In this document: positions 5,775 through 11,708 of the stretch, piece after piece
Numbering within the stretch: position 1 is the first letter of the stretch
How the letters are laid out: every line of letters starts with the position of its first letter
Assembly: GCA_017999195.1 (NCBI GenBank)
Contig: JAGOBP010000069.1
Location: 1-11,708 of the forward strand
Source: Thermoflexales bacterium
GTDB lineage: Bacteria; Chloroflexota; Anaerolineae; Fen-1058
DNA: 11,708 nucleotides
Direction: 5' to 3'
Translations under genes and position numbers: made by a program
Notes under the pieces: generated by a model
The model's database searches: none
What the model was told of the DNA's origin: nothing
Seen by the model: the letters and a program-made list of their open reading frames with translations, nothing else

Positions 5775-8576
5775 TCAGCGCAGCCGGAGTGTTTCACCCA
5801 AACGCGCGCCCGTTTCGGGATCGTATAAACCAATCTCAATCGCGTCGGCCAGGGGCAGCGTGTACGTATCGCGGATATACTCGCCCGGTATCCACCATGA
5901 CGTGGGATACGCGCCTTGCAGCGGCTGATTATCCTGCCCGCCGATTTGTTTGCCCGTCGCATCCAGGGCGTGCGTGAAGACGGTGTAATCTTGATCGATC
6001 ACTCGAACCGCACGCCAGATCAACGTCAACCCGATCGCGTCTGTGCCCCGATCGAGGGTGTAGCCCACCAGTTCGATCGCCTCACCAAACAGTGCATTCA
6101 CGCGATGTTCGATCGCCGGTTCATCCATCACCCGATCGCCTTGATACAAATTGAGCGTCCCCAACTCGATCGGCTCACTCGCTCCGACGGCCACTTTCAA
6201 CGTATAGTCGCCCGAAGTTAAATCGATCGGTGAGCGCAAGCGATAACGATCGGCCACGATCTCGCCCGCTGTCCATTGATCAAATGGATAGGCATTGTGC
6301 ACGGGGCGCGTCGTCGTCAATGGTGTAGTGGTTTTCGGCTGAAGCGCGCATCCGCATGAGGCCAATTCTAGTTTGATCGATTCATCGCTCAAACGCGCAG
6401 TGCTTTGCCAGAACAGCGTAAACCCGAGCGGCGCACCCTGCTTGGCCGAAGTCGTTTCGATAGAGTAGCCCAGCAACTTCAAGCCAGGCACCACTTCCTG
6501 ATCAACGCGCGTGCCGATGTTCAACTGCACCGCATCCGTCGTGAGCTGATCCCACGCCAACGGCGTCAACTGCGCCACCGTCCCGCCAAAGCCGCCATCT
6601 GCCGCAACGATGTTGAGCCGCGCGTTTGCGCTCTGCGAGAATAAGCCCACGCGCAACTCATAATCGCCCGGCGGCGCGCCCGCCGCGATGGGCACATCCA
6701 ACCGATTGATGATGATCTCGCCCGGCGACCATTCTTCCGACGGATAATCAAACGAGCCGGTCTGCCCCCACTCAAAGCCCCATGCATCGCGCAACTGTGC
6801 GAATGTTGAGTAGTCGCCACGATCAGCTTTGTTCAATACCCGCCAGTAGAGTGTCACTCCCAATGTGTTGCTCTGGCTGGACGAAAGTCCAGCCTTGGGC
6901 AAGTCTTCTCGATCATAACCCATCAACTGAATGATGTTGCCGTAATTGACGTTGAGTTTGATTTGCGGCTCAATCATCGGCTGTGTATCGAGATGATACG
7001 CGCGATAATTCGTTTGCCCATCGGGCGCGAGCGGTGCAGCCATCAATGCCGAGTCTGGCAAGAAGCGTTTGAGCCACGCTTCATCCGGCAAAGCCAAGCG
7101 TGCAAAATATAAATTCACTGGACTATCAGGCAAAACAACCACGCGATTGCCCGACAGCCACTTAAATTCGCTGTATTTCTCGGCCAGCGCCGCCACCGTC
7201 GGATGGCGATAGTGCAGTGCCGCGATGTACACCGACCCATCACTCTTCGCTTGATTCAACACTGCCGAAATAGCCGCCAGATCACCGTCGCTTTGAATGT
7301 ACAGCTGCGGCTCACTCACATATTGCCCAAAGTAAGTTGTGCTGGCTTCAACGGCTGTCGCGATCAAAACAAGCACGACGGCACCGCGAATGAACACAAT
7401 TCGATCCTTGTAATCTGTGTTCATCCGTGTAATCCGTGTCCAAATGCTTTTGCCCAACCACCACGTTCCCAATGCCGGAAACACAAACACCATCGGCATC
7501 AAGCCAATAGCGCGCAGATTGCTCGGTGTGATTTCGTTCACGGCCAGCGCCGTCGGCAACAGCATGATCAACGTCAACGCGATTAAACTGAAGTATGCGC
7601 CGCGCCGCTGCACCGTCCGCCCGCGAAACATTCCGACCAACACACCGATTACGCCGACGAGAAACAACGCTCCCAACACTACCGGAAACAACGGTCGCCC
7701 CGGCAAGTTGAAGCGAATGTACGGATCACCTTCGATGAAGAACATCCCCAGTGCGCGCAGCACATTCTCCAACAACGGTGCGAATTGATCGCCGCGCGGC
7801 GCGACCTGTTGAATGCGCGTCAGAAAAGCGGCGGGGTGTTGCACGAAGTACACGCCCAGCGGCAGAAACACAATCACCGCTGAAGCCACCGTGACCACCA
7901 ACTGTGTCACTCGATCAAGTCGGTGGCCGCGATCAAAGGCCACAAAATACAGGAAAATAAGCGCAATGCCGATGGGGAACAACCGAGCGGCGAGGTATGT
8001 ATAAAGATTCAAGCCCACGAACACACCCGCGACAACAAACCAGCGAGTGCGATTCAACCGTAAGCCGCGAAACACCGCCGCCAGCGCCAACGCCTGAATC
8101 AACGGTTCGCTGATCGAGCGGAAGCCCAGACGGCTCATGAGGATATGCCAGAACGAGGTGGCGATAAAAATCGCTGCCAGCAGTGCTACATACCCTCTTC
8201 CTTTTCGGGAGAGGGTAGGGTGAGGGTCAGGGCCAAATATCTCTGCCATTGCCCGGTACGTCGCCGCGACAGTCAACACGCCCAGCAGCGCCGCCGCCAA
8301 CCGCATCGCAAACGCCGACGGGCCGATCAACTTCATCCACGCGGCAGCCCAATAGAAGAACAGCACTTCTTTGCCAGTGTACGCCTCGATGAAGATCGGC
8401 GCGCTTTCGCCGCGCGCGATCTGTTCCGCGATGATCGTGTCGGCGGCCTCGTCATAGTGCAGGCCGGGCGGCAGCGTTCCGATCTGCCAGAGGCGCAAGA
8501 AAGCAGCGATGAGGAGTGTACCAATGAGCAAGCGTGGTACGTGTGGCGGGGTGCGTGATGCGTGGTGCGTGTTCAC
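5775..8576 (-). CDS. GT39-family membrane glycosyltransferase with three C-terminal repeat domains
   Basis: A 933-residue polytopic protein of the dolichyl-phosphate-mannose mannosyltransferase (PMT/ArnT, GT39) class, which moves a sugar from a lipid-phosphate carrier to an extracytoplasmic acceptor. The N-terminus has a first membrane helix (15-33) and then GLHYDEAAD, carrying the Asp42/Glu43 expected of the catalytic first loop. Many hydrophobic helices run to about 410. After 530 the chain is soluble. I can align three related domains by eye at about 541-655, 685-798 and 823-925; each has a 'LxGY...LxW/YW' core and a 'YP...W.PGE.I.D.Y.L' segment. Two intergenic-type repeats are translated in frame at residues 117-129 and about 379-391. 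Start is GTG 8576, 3 bp after the PLP-enzyme stop, with no Shine-Dalgarno, so translation is probably coupled. The first 14 residues come from a heptamer repeat, and a TTG near 8531 is an alternative start. Acceptor unknown. Confidence 0.86.
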   Translation of the reverse strand: MNTHHASRTPPHVPRLLIGTLLIAAFLRLWQIGTLPPGLHYDEAADTIIAEQIARGESAPIFIEAYTGKEVLFFYWAAAWMKLIGPSAFAMRLAAALLGVLTVAATYRAMAEIFGPDPHPTLSRKGRGYVALLAAIFIATSFWHILMSRLGFRSISEPLIQALALAAVFRGLRLNRTRWFVVAGVFVGLNLYTYLAARLFPIGIALIFLYFVAFDRGHRLDRVTQLVVTVASAVIVFLPLGVYFVQHPAAFLTRIQQVAPRGDQFAPLLENVLRALGMFFIEGDPYIRFNLPGRPLFPVVLGALFLVGVIGVLVGMFRGRTVQRRGAYFSLIALTLIMLLPTALAVNEITPSNLRAIGLMPMVFVFPALGTWWLGKSIWTRITRMNTDYKDRIVFIRGAVVLVLIATAVEASTTYFGQYVSEPQLYIQSDGDLAAISAVLNQAKSDGSVYIAALHYRHPTVAALAEKYSEFKWLSGNRVVVLPDSPVNLYFARLALPDEAWLKRFLPDSALMAAPLAPDGQTNYRAYHLDTQPMIEPQIKLNVNYGNIIQLMGYDREDLPKAGLSSSQSNTLGVTLYWRVLNKADRGDYSTFAQLRDAWGFEWGQTGSFDYPSEEWSPGEIIINRLDVPIAAGAPPGDYELRVGLFSQSANARLNIVAADGGFGGTVAQLTPLAWDQLTTDAVQLNIGTRVDQEVVPGLKLLGYSIETTSAKQGAPLGFTLFWQSTARLSDESIKLELASCGCALQPKTTTPLTTTRPVHNAYPFDQWTAGEIVADRYRLRSPIDLTSGDYTLKVAVGASEPIELGTLNLYQGDRVMDEPAIEHRVNALFGEAIELVGYTLDRGTDAIGLTLIWRAVRVIDQDYTVFTHALDATGKQIGGQDNQPLQGAYPTSWWIPGEYIRDTYTLPLADAIEIGLYDPETGARLGETLRLR
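6032..6252. repeat. Cluster of eight CGATCG palindromes
   Basis: CGATCG occurs at 6032, 6049, 6074, 6110, 6133, 6167, 6224 and 6247 within 221 bases of the GT39 3' region. The hexamer is spaced irregularly and occurs in more than one reading frame, so it is not a single protein repeat. It is the densest part of a window-wide excess of this word. Function is unknown; a highly iterated palindrome comparable in kind to cyanobacterial HIP1 is one possibility. Confidence 0.45.
7403..7440 (-). repeat. 'ACACGGATTACACGGAT'-type repeat inside GT39
   Basis: On the plus strand the segment is made of units ending in TCYGTGT: taatctgtgt, tcatccgtgt, aatccgtgt, with a 9-10 bp period. Sequences of this style are familiar to me as intergenic repeats in several bacterial genomes (from memory, not searched). 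Here it is read in frame in the GT39 gene as TRITRMNTDYKD (about 380-391), in the loop between two hydrophobic segments. Confidence 0.55.
8191..8230 (-). repeat. REP-like palindrome read in frame inside GT39
   Basis: A near-perfect palindrome spans 8191-8217. Arms taccctcttcc and gggagagggta pair over 11 bp (one T-G) around a ttttc loop, and are followed by gggtgagggtcag. The translated form DPHPTLSRKGRGY (GT39 residues 117-129) is the well-known peptide signature of a dispersed intergenic element seen in many bacterial genomes. It interrupts the loop between two membrane helices without a frameshift or stop. Confidence 0.7.
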
Positions 8577-8598
8577 TGGTTACTCGTTACTCGTCACG
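8550..8598. repeat. Degenerate 7-bp tandem repeat forming a gene junction
   Basis: Seven consecutive heptamers read ggtgcgt, gatgcgt, ggtgcgt, gttcact, ggttact, cgttact, cgtcacg. The tract contains the last codons and stop of the PLP enzyme (NVTSNE) and the GTG start and first residues of GT39 (MNTHHAS...). A repeat that looks intergenic elsewhere therefore forms both gene ends here. It resembles the tracts at 9-36 and 60-87. Confidence 0.6.
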
Positions 8599-9779
8599 TT
8601 CAACGCCTGCGCCAAATCCGCCACGATGTCGTCGGCACTTTCAATGCCACACGACAGCCGCACCAGCCCATCGCCGATGCCTTGTCGCAAGCGTTCCTCG
8701 CGGCCCAAAGCATGATGGCTGGACTGCGCGGGATACAGCAGCAGCGAATACACATCGCCCAGACTGGTCGCACAGCGGATCAGCTTCAGTGCTTCCATAA
8801 AGCGAAATACCTTGGCTTCATCGGCGTCACGTAATTCAAACGTGACCATGCCGCCAAAACAATTTTCGCGGAACAACTCGCGCGCCGTTGCGTGATCGGG
8901 ATGATCGGACAGGCCGGGATAGATCACTTTCGCAATCGATGCTTGTTCGCTCAACCATTGCGCCACCTGTGCTGCATTCGCACATTGCTCGCGCATGCGC
9001 AGTGCCAGTGTCCGCACGCCGCGCAACACCAACCACGCCTCAAACGGACCGAGGTTGCCACCATACAAGCGCAACTGCATTCGCAACTCAGCCGCCCGCG
9101 CCGCAGTTGTCGCGATGACGCCGCCCATCACATCGCCGTGGCCGCCCAAATATTTCGTGGCCGAATGCACCACCACATCCGCGCCATACTTGATGGGCGG
9201 CATCACATACGGCGTGGCAAACGTCGCATCGACGATCACGCTCGCGCCTACGGCGTGTGCCGCATCCGCGATCAATGGCAAATGCGGAATCTTCAGCAAG
9301 GGGTTAGAAATCGATTCAAGAAAAATCGCGCGCGGCTGAAAACGATCAATCGCGGCCTGTACCGCGGCTCGATCGGTGATCTCAACAAAGTGGACCGACT
9401 CGCCCGGCACGAACATCTTTCGCAGCAATGAGAACGTCGCGCCATACACATTCTGCGCCGCGATAAGCGGATGTTCCGCCGAAATATTCGCTTGCACAAA
9501 CGCCGCGTGCAATGCCGCCATCCCCGTGGCATAGGCGATGGCTTCTTCTGCACCTTCGAGTTCGGCCACGGCGCTTTCCAACGCGGCGACTGTCGGGCTA
9601 CCATAGCGCATGTAGGAATAGCCCATGCCGTCATGCAGCGCGCCCGACAGATCGCCCATGTCATCGTACGTGTACGTCACTGCGGGATCGATCGAAGGGG
9701 CAATCGGATGGCCACCAGCCGCAGAGTGGTCGCCCCCCGCGTGAACGGCTTGCGTAAAGAATCGATCATGAGCGGTCAT
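8580..9779 (-). CDS. PLP-dependent Cys/Met metabolism enzyme (cystathionine gamma-synthase/lyase family)
   Basis: A 399-residue cytoplasmic enzyme of the trans-sulfuration family, which acts on sulfur amino acids through gamma- or beta-elimination/replacement with pyridoxal phosphate. The PLP-binding Lys is K209 in SATKYLGGHGD (206-216). Asp184 lies in VDATFATP. Phosphate-binding residues lie in Y56-M-R58 and TGMAAL (85-90). The substrate-side Tyr is Y112 in VYGATF. Where methionine gamma-lyases have YGCT, this protein has YGAT, so the typical lyase Cys is absent. A synthase or cystathionine lyase role is therefore somewhat more likely, but sequence does not settle it. The C-terminal SLGDVYSLLLYPAQSSH and RLSCGIE segments are standard. 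Start ATG 9779 is chosen because GAGGAGA lies five bases upstream. An open frame runs to 9854, but that part only translates an intergenic repeat. GT39 follows after 3 bp. Confidence 0.92.
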   Translation of the reverse strand: MTAHDRFFTQAVHAGGDHSAAGGHPIAPSIDPAVTYTYDDMGDLSGALHDGMGYSYMRYGSPTVAALESAVAELEGAEEAIAYATGMAALHAAFVQANISAEHPLIAAQNVYGATFSLLRKMFVPGESVHFVEITDRAAVQAAIDRFQPRAIFLESISNPLLKIPHLPLIADAAHAVGASVIVDATFATPYVMPPIKYGADVVVHSATKYLGGHGDVMGGVIATTAARAAELRMQLRLYGGNLGPFEAWLVLRGVRTLALRMREQCANAAQVAQWLSEQASIAKVIYPGLSDHPDHATARELFRENCFGGMVTFELRDADEAKVFRFMEALKLIRCATSLGDVYSLLLYPAQSSHHALGREERLRQGIGDGLVRLSCGIESADDIVADLAQALNVTSNE

Positions 9780-9783
9780 GCTT

Positions 9784-9790
9784 TCTCCTC
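9784..9790 (-). promoter_or_regulatory. Ribosome binding site deciding the PLP-enzyme start
   Basis: GAGGAGA on the minus strand, with a five-base spacer (AAAGC) from its AGGAG core to ATG 9779. It fixes the start at 9779 and rules out the longer open frame that runs back through the inverted repeat. Confidence 0.75.
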
Positions 9791-9817
9791 GATGTCTCAG
9801 TGACTTGCCGCATATAC

Positions 9818-9898
9818 CGTCATTGCGAGCGAAGCGAAGCAATCTGTTTTCCACAGACCAGATTGCTTCGTCGGCCTAACGGCCTTCTCGCAATGACG
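9818..9898. repeat. Dispersed-type inverted repeat in the SDH-PLP enzyme gap
   Basis: The ends cgtcattgcgag (9818-9829) and ctcgcaatgacg (9887-9898) are exact 12-bp inverted copies. Inner arms gaagcaatctg (9836-9846) and cagattgcttc (9859-9869) also pair, around a ttttccacagac loop. Part of the right side (ggcctaacggcc) is itself self-complementary. This is the familiar 'GTCATTGCGAGCGAAGCGAAGCAATCT' element found in many unrelated bacteria (from memory). It encodes no protein. On transcription it can fold into a long hairpin and may terminate or stabilise the SDH message; no long T-run follows. It fills most of the 142-bp gap 9780-9921. Confidence 0.8.
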
Positions 9899-9921
9899 TT
9901 CAAGGTGTGGAGCTTAAGTCA

Positions 9922-10929
9922 TCAAGCAATATGCAGCAACGTCGTGTAGGTCGTCCCGTCGATGTGTTCCATGTGACGCCAACTGCTGTTGTCGTTCAGC
10001 GTAATCCAGCGGCGCTCTTCCGTGCGATAGAACCAGTCTTTGTCCTGTTGATAATAGACTTGATGGTTGGCCGCTTCCCAGATGTTGAGAATTTCATTGC
10101 TGTGCGCGTGCGTGTCGTCGAAGTCGGTGGTGGACCGCTGGCCCATTTCGCTGTAGCGTTCGTTGAGTTCCAGCAGCAGCGTATTGATCTCAGCGGGCAT
10201 ATGCGTCACCTTCAGGCCGATCGATTGTGCTTCTTCAAAGAGGATGGGATAACTGTGCGACGGATATTTGCTATTCAACGTGCGTGAGATTTGATCGGCC
10301 TTGGCGCTGTCATCGATGTGATAGGCCAGCAAACTCTTGCACAACATGATCGACAACGACTCCGCCCGATCGACCGCGCCGATCACCAGGGGATGCACGT
10401 ATTGGAAGAGCGCCTTGTACGGATTCTCCTTGGATTCAGCCTGTTCTGCGCGCCACAGGCCGATCACGCGCGTGAGTTCGTTGAGGCTGACGCTGACGCG
10501 TGCGTTGTCGCGATCGAGCGGCGAGAGGTCGTGCGTCAACGACGTATCGACGGGCGTCAGATACGCCATCGGGCCCATCATGATCTCATCCGCGCCCAGC
10601 GTAATCATCGTGGCCGCCGAGGCGCATTCCAGCGGCACCAGCGCGATCAAGCGATTGCAGTATTGGCGCAGCAAATTCACCAGGCGCAGCGACGCGCGCC
10701 CATCGCCGCCGCTGGATTTGATGAGCAGATACATCAAGTCGTGCTTGCCAATCTTCTCCAACAATTCATACAACGCCACCACATCGTTCTGACAGACCGA
10801 GCCTTGCGGGCTATTCCAGTACGTCACCAGCGGGCCGCCCAGGAACGCAGCAGCCTGCGAGAGCAAGACTTGGGTTTGGTCGAACAGCACGGGCGGTTGC
10901 TTAATCTTGTGGGCTTCAGGCTGATCCAT
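9922..10929 (-). CDS. SDH-type ClpP-fold serine proteinase
   Basis: A 335-residue protein of the ClpP/crotonase-fold serine peptidase group, closest by eye to the SDH_sah (serine dehydrogenase proteinase) family. Visible signatures are YLLIKSSGGDGRAS (67-80), the oxyanion glycine turn, and VPLECASAATMITLGADEIMMGP (98-120). Ser104 is the likely nucleophile, at the position of the family's SAGT. AYLTPVDTSL (122-131) matches the usual 'GPiDPQ' strand. The later helical part HPLVIGAVDRAESLSIMLCKSLL (179-201) holds Lys198, a candidate general base. No signal peptide or membrane helix is evident, so a cytoplasmic location is likely. Residues 285-335 are an aromatic-rich extension (YYQQDKDWFYRTEERRW...) not typical of the core fold. 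ATG 10929 has AAAGGAG upstream. The gene follows the DNPH1 homologue by 17 bp and is likely co-transcribed. Target proteins are unknown. Confidence 0.82.
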   Translation of the reverse strand: MDQPEAHKIKQPPVLFDQTQVLLSQAAAFLGGPLVTYWNSPQGSVCQNDVVALYELLEKIGKHDLMYLLIKSSGGDGRASLRLVNLLRQYCNRLIALVPLECASAATMITLGADEIMMGPMAYLTPVDTSLTHDLSPLDRDNARVSVSLNELTRVIGLWRAEQAESKENPYKALFQYVHPLVIGAVDRAESLSIMLCKSLLAYHIDDSAKADQISRTLNSKYPSHSYPILFEEAQSIGLKVTHMPAEINTLLLELNERYSEMGQRSTTDFDDTHAHSNEILNIWEAANHQVYYQQDKDWFYRTEERRWITLNDNSSWRHMEHIDGTTYTTLLHIA

Positions 10930-10946
10930 CGGTCTCCTTTGCGCAA

Positions 10947-11378
10947 TTAGACTTGTGTGGTGGTCAATGATTCCAGAAAAGAAAACGTGATGCGTTCAAG
11001 TTCGGCTTCAGTCGCGTAGGTCGCGACTTTCAAATTCGGCGCGGGATTGCCCGTGATCATCTTGCTCAGGCGCAAGCCCGATCGATACACGCACAACACC
11101 GGCTTGCCCAGCTGCACGGCCAAGCCGTATTCATAACCCACACCCAACGACGGCGTACTCACTTCCGCGATCATCACGTCGCACGCGTGCACCCACGCCA
11201 CATCCCGCTCGAAGACGATACGCGGCGCGGTGTCTTTTTCGCGTTCCAACACGTCAGGGTCGGCCACATGCGCCGATAGGACTTCGTGGCCCAACGCCTG
11301 CAAATGCGCCACCAACTGTTGATAAATCGCCGCGTGTTCGCGTCCACCGCTGATCGAACCGGAGAAGTAAATCTTCAT
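10947..11378 (-). CDS. 2'-deoxynucleoside 5'-phosphate N-hydrolase (DNPH1/RCL homologue)
   Basis: A 143-residue cytoplasmic protein of the nucleoside 2-deoxyribosyltransferase fold. It aligns by eye with animal DNPH1 along its whole length: IYFSGSISGGRE (3-14), HVAD (37-40), VFERDVAWVHACDVMIAEVS (55-74) and TPSLGVGYEYGLAV (75-88). Expected active-site residues are present: Tyr4, Arg13, Asp59, Ser77 and the nucleophile Glu83, at the same 24-residue spacing from Asp59 to Glu83 as in human DNPH1 (Asp80/Glu104). DNPH1 splits the glycosidic bond of deoxynucleoside monophosphates, including 5-hydroxymethyl-dUMP, and so cleans the nucleotide pool. The start is ATG 11378. The frame stays open to 11438, but that part lies in the upstream terminator hairpin and contains the -10 box. 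It is the first gene of a likely two-gene unit with the SDH-type proteinase. Confidence 0.9.
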   Translation of the reverse strand: MKIYFSGSISGGREHAAIYQQLVAHLQALGHEVLSAHVADPDVLEREKDTAPRIVFERDVAWVHACDVMIAEVSTPSLGVGYEYGLAVQLGKPVLCVYRSGLRLSKMITGNPAPNLKVATYATEAELERITFSFLESLTTTQV

Positions 11379-11385
11379 GCGCGCG

Positions 11386-11391
11386 ATTATA
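11386..11391 (-). promoter_or_regulatory. Consensus -10 box placing transcription start at the DNPH1 ATG
   Basis: A perfect TATAAT on the minus strand is followed by seven bases (CGCGCGC) and then ATG 11378. Transcription would start at the A of the start codon, giving a leaderless mRNA. No Shine-Dalgarno lies in the seven-base gap. No clear -35 is found 16-18 bases further up. Confidence 0.55.
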
Positions 11392-11416
11392 CTGGAAATT
11401 GGAATTTGGAGGATAG

Positions 11417-11448
11417 AAAAGAGAGGAGCCGCTTTCACGACTCCTCTC
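11417..11448 (-). terminator. Intrinsic terminator after the baeRF-like gene
   Basis: The minus-strand hairpin has an 11-pair stem (GAGAGGAGTCG with CGGCTCCTCTC, one T-G pair) around a TGAAAG loop, followed directly by TTTTCTAT. It lies 28 bases after the stop codon at 11476 and upstream of the DNPH1 -10 box, so it insulates the two units. Confidence 0.85.
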
Positions 11449-11475
11449 CAGCTTTCAATTTACAACCGCTAATCT

Positions 11476-11708
11476 CTAGTATCTCAGCAACGCCGCGATA
11501 CCGGCCTCGGTCAGGCCGCGGTGGCCGCTCACGATGTCCACCTGGCCGCCTTGTTCCACCACTTTGCTGATCACGGCTTCCGCCGCATCGGGAATTTGCT
11601 CGAACAAACCGCCGCAGTACGGACAACGCGCCATCGATTGCGCGCTGAGGTAGCCACATTGGCCGCAGCAATAGCCCGGCGACTGGAAACCTTCCGCAAT
11701 CAACAGCG
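11476..11708 (-). CDS. C-terminal part of a probable baeRF (eRF1-like) protein with zinc ribbon, cut by window edge
   Basis: Only the last 77 or so codons are inside the window; the frame continues past the right edge, so no start is assigned. The visible part has a four-Cys zinc ribbon (CCGQC... RCPYCG, with spacing C-x2-C-x10-C-x2-C). It is followed by a helix (DAAEAVISKVVEQGG) and the ending VDIVSGHRGLTEAGIAALLRY. This ending resembles the last domain of the bacterial archaeo-eukaryotic release factor (baeRF) families, whose C-terminus typically ends in 'GgIgALLRY'. These proteins share the eRF1 core, and their cellular role (ribosome rescue or hibernation) is little tested. The family call rests on this short end only and is an inference. 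A TTG at 11703 is not a likely start, since the upstream codon continues the LLIAEGF strand. Confidence 0.68.
   Translation of the reverse strand, partial: LLIAEGFQSPGYCCGQCGYLSAQSMARCPYCGGLFEQIPDAAEAVISKVVEQGGQVDIVSGHRGLTEAGIAALLRY

Noticed and set aside
9799..9815. Possible -10 (TATATG) for the PLP enzyme gene
   Set aside because: Only a partial match, with no -35 at proper spacing; not strong enough to list.
9780..9854. N-terminal extension of the PLP enzyme
   Set aside because: It translates the inverted repeat at 9818-9898, and a strong ribosome site directly precedes ATG 9779.
10291..10950. Plus-strand open frame of about 219 codons opposite the proteinase gene
   Set aside because: Antisense shadow with Gln/Arg/His-rich low-information sequence; no ribosome site or motif.
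11379..11438. N-terminal extension of the DNPH1 homologue
   Set aside because: It would start at the edge of a terminator hairpin and run through a TATAAT box; DNPH1 homology begins at ATG 11378.

Overview
This window is a compact bacterial stretch with ten protein genes, all on the minus strand. Nine are complete, and one is cut by the right edge. The sequence is moderately GC-rich by eye. The best taxonomic guess is Chloroflexota (Anaerolineae-like). The reasons are a secreted CAP protein with a very long Thr/Pro 'TPTSTPT' linker, a GT39 membrane glycosyltransferase with a long C-terminal tail, short hand-made-looking intergenic repeats, and a bacterial eRF1-like protein. This is inference, because there is no rRNA or other marker gene.

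In transcription order (right to left): (1) the C-terminal end of a probable baeRF (eRF1-like) protein with a zinc ribbon, closed by a strong intrinsic terminator; (2) a two-gene unit with a DNPH1/RCL-type 2'-deoxynucleoside 5'-phosphate N-hydrolase, whose -10 box suggests a leaderless mRNA, and a ClpP-fold SDH-type serine proteinase; (3) an intergenic inverted repeat of the widespread 'GTCATTGCGAGCGAAGC' type; (4) a PLP-dependent Cys/Met-metabolism enzyme followed after 3 bp by a 933-residue GT39 membrane glycosyltransferase; (5) a membrane-anchored double zinc-ribbon protein with its own sigma70-like promoter and an intrinsic terminator; (6) a PAP2-family membrane phosphatase and a secreted CAP-domain protein; (7) a catabolic-looking operon of an EthD-domain protein, a crotonase and an SDR dehydrogenase, with overlapping reading frames and an extended -10 promoter.

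The genes do not form one obvious pathway. The tight EthD-crotonase-SDR operon probably handles an acyl-CoA or aromatic/alicyclic substrate. The envelope genes (GT39, PAP2, CAP) fit surface glycan or lipid work. The DNPH1 gene belongs to nucleotide-pool cleaning.

The most unusual features are at the DNA and gene-structure level. The GT39 gene carries two intergenic-type repeats read through in frame, both between predicted membrane segments. Degenerate 7-bp-period tracts lie at the left end and form the junction of two genes. The crotonase carries an extra C-terminal zinc ribbon. The palindrome CGATCG is far commoner than base composition predicts. I found no CRISPR array, tRNA, rRNA, transposase or clear new defence system. 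No stretch longer than 300 bases lacks a gene.
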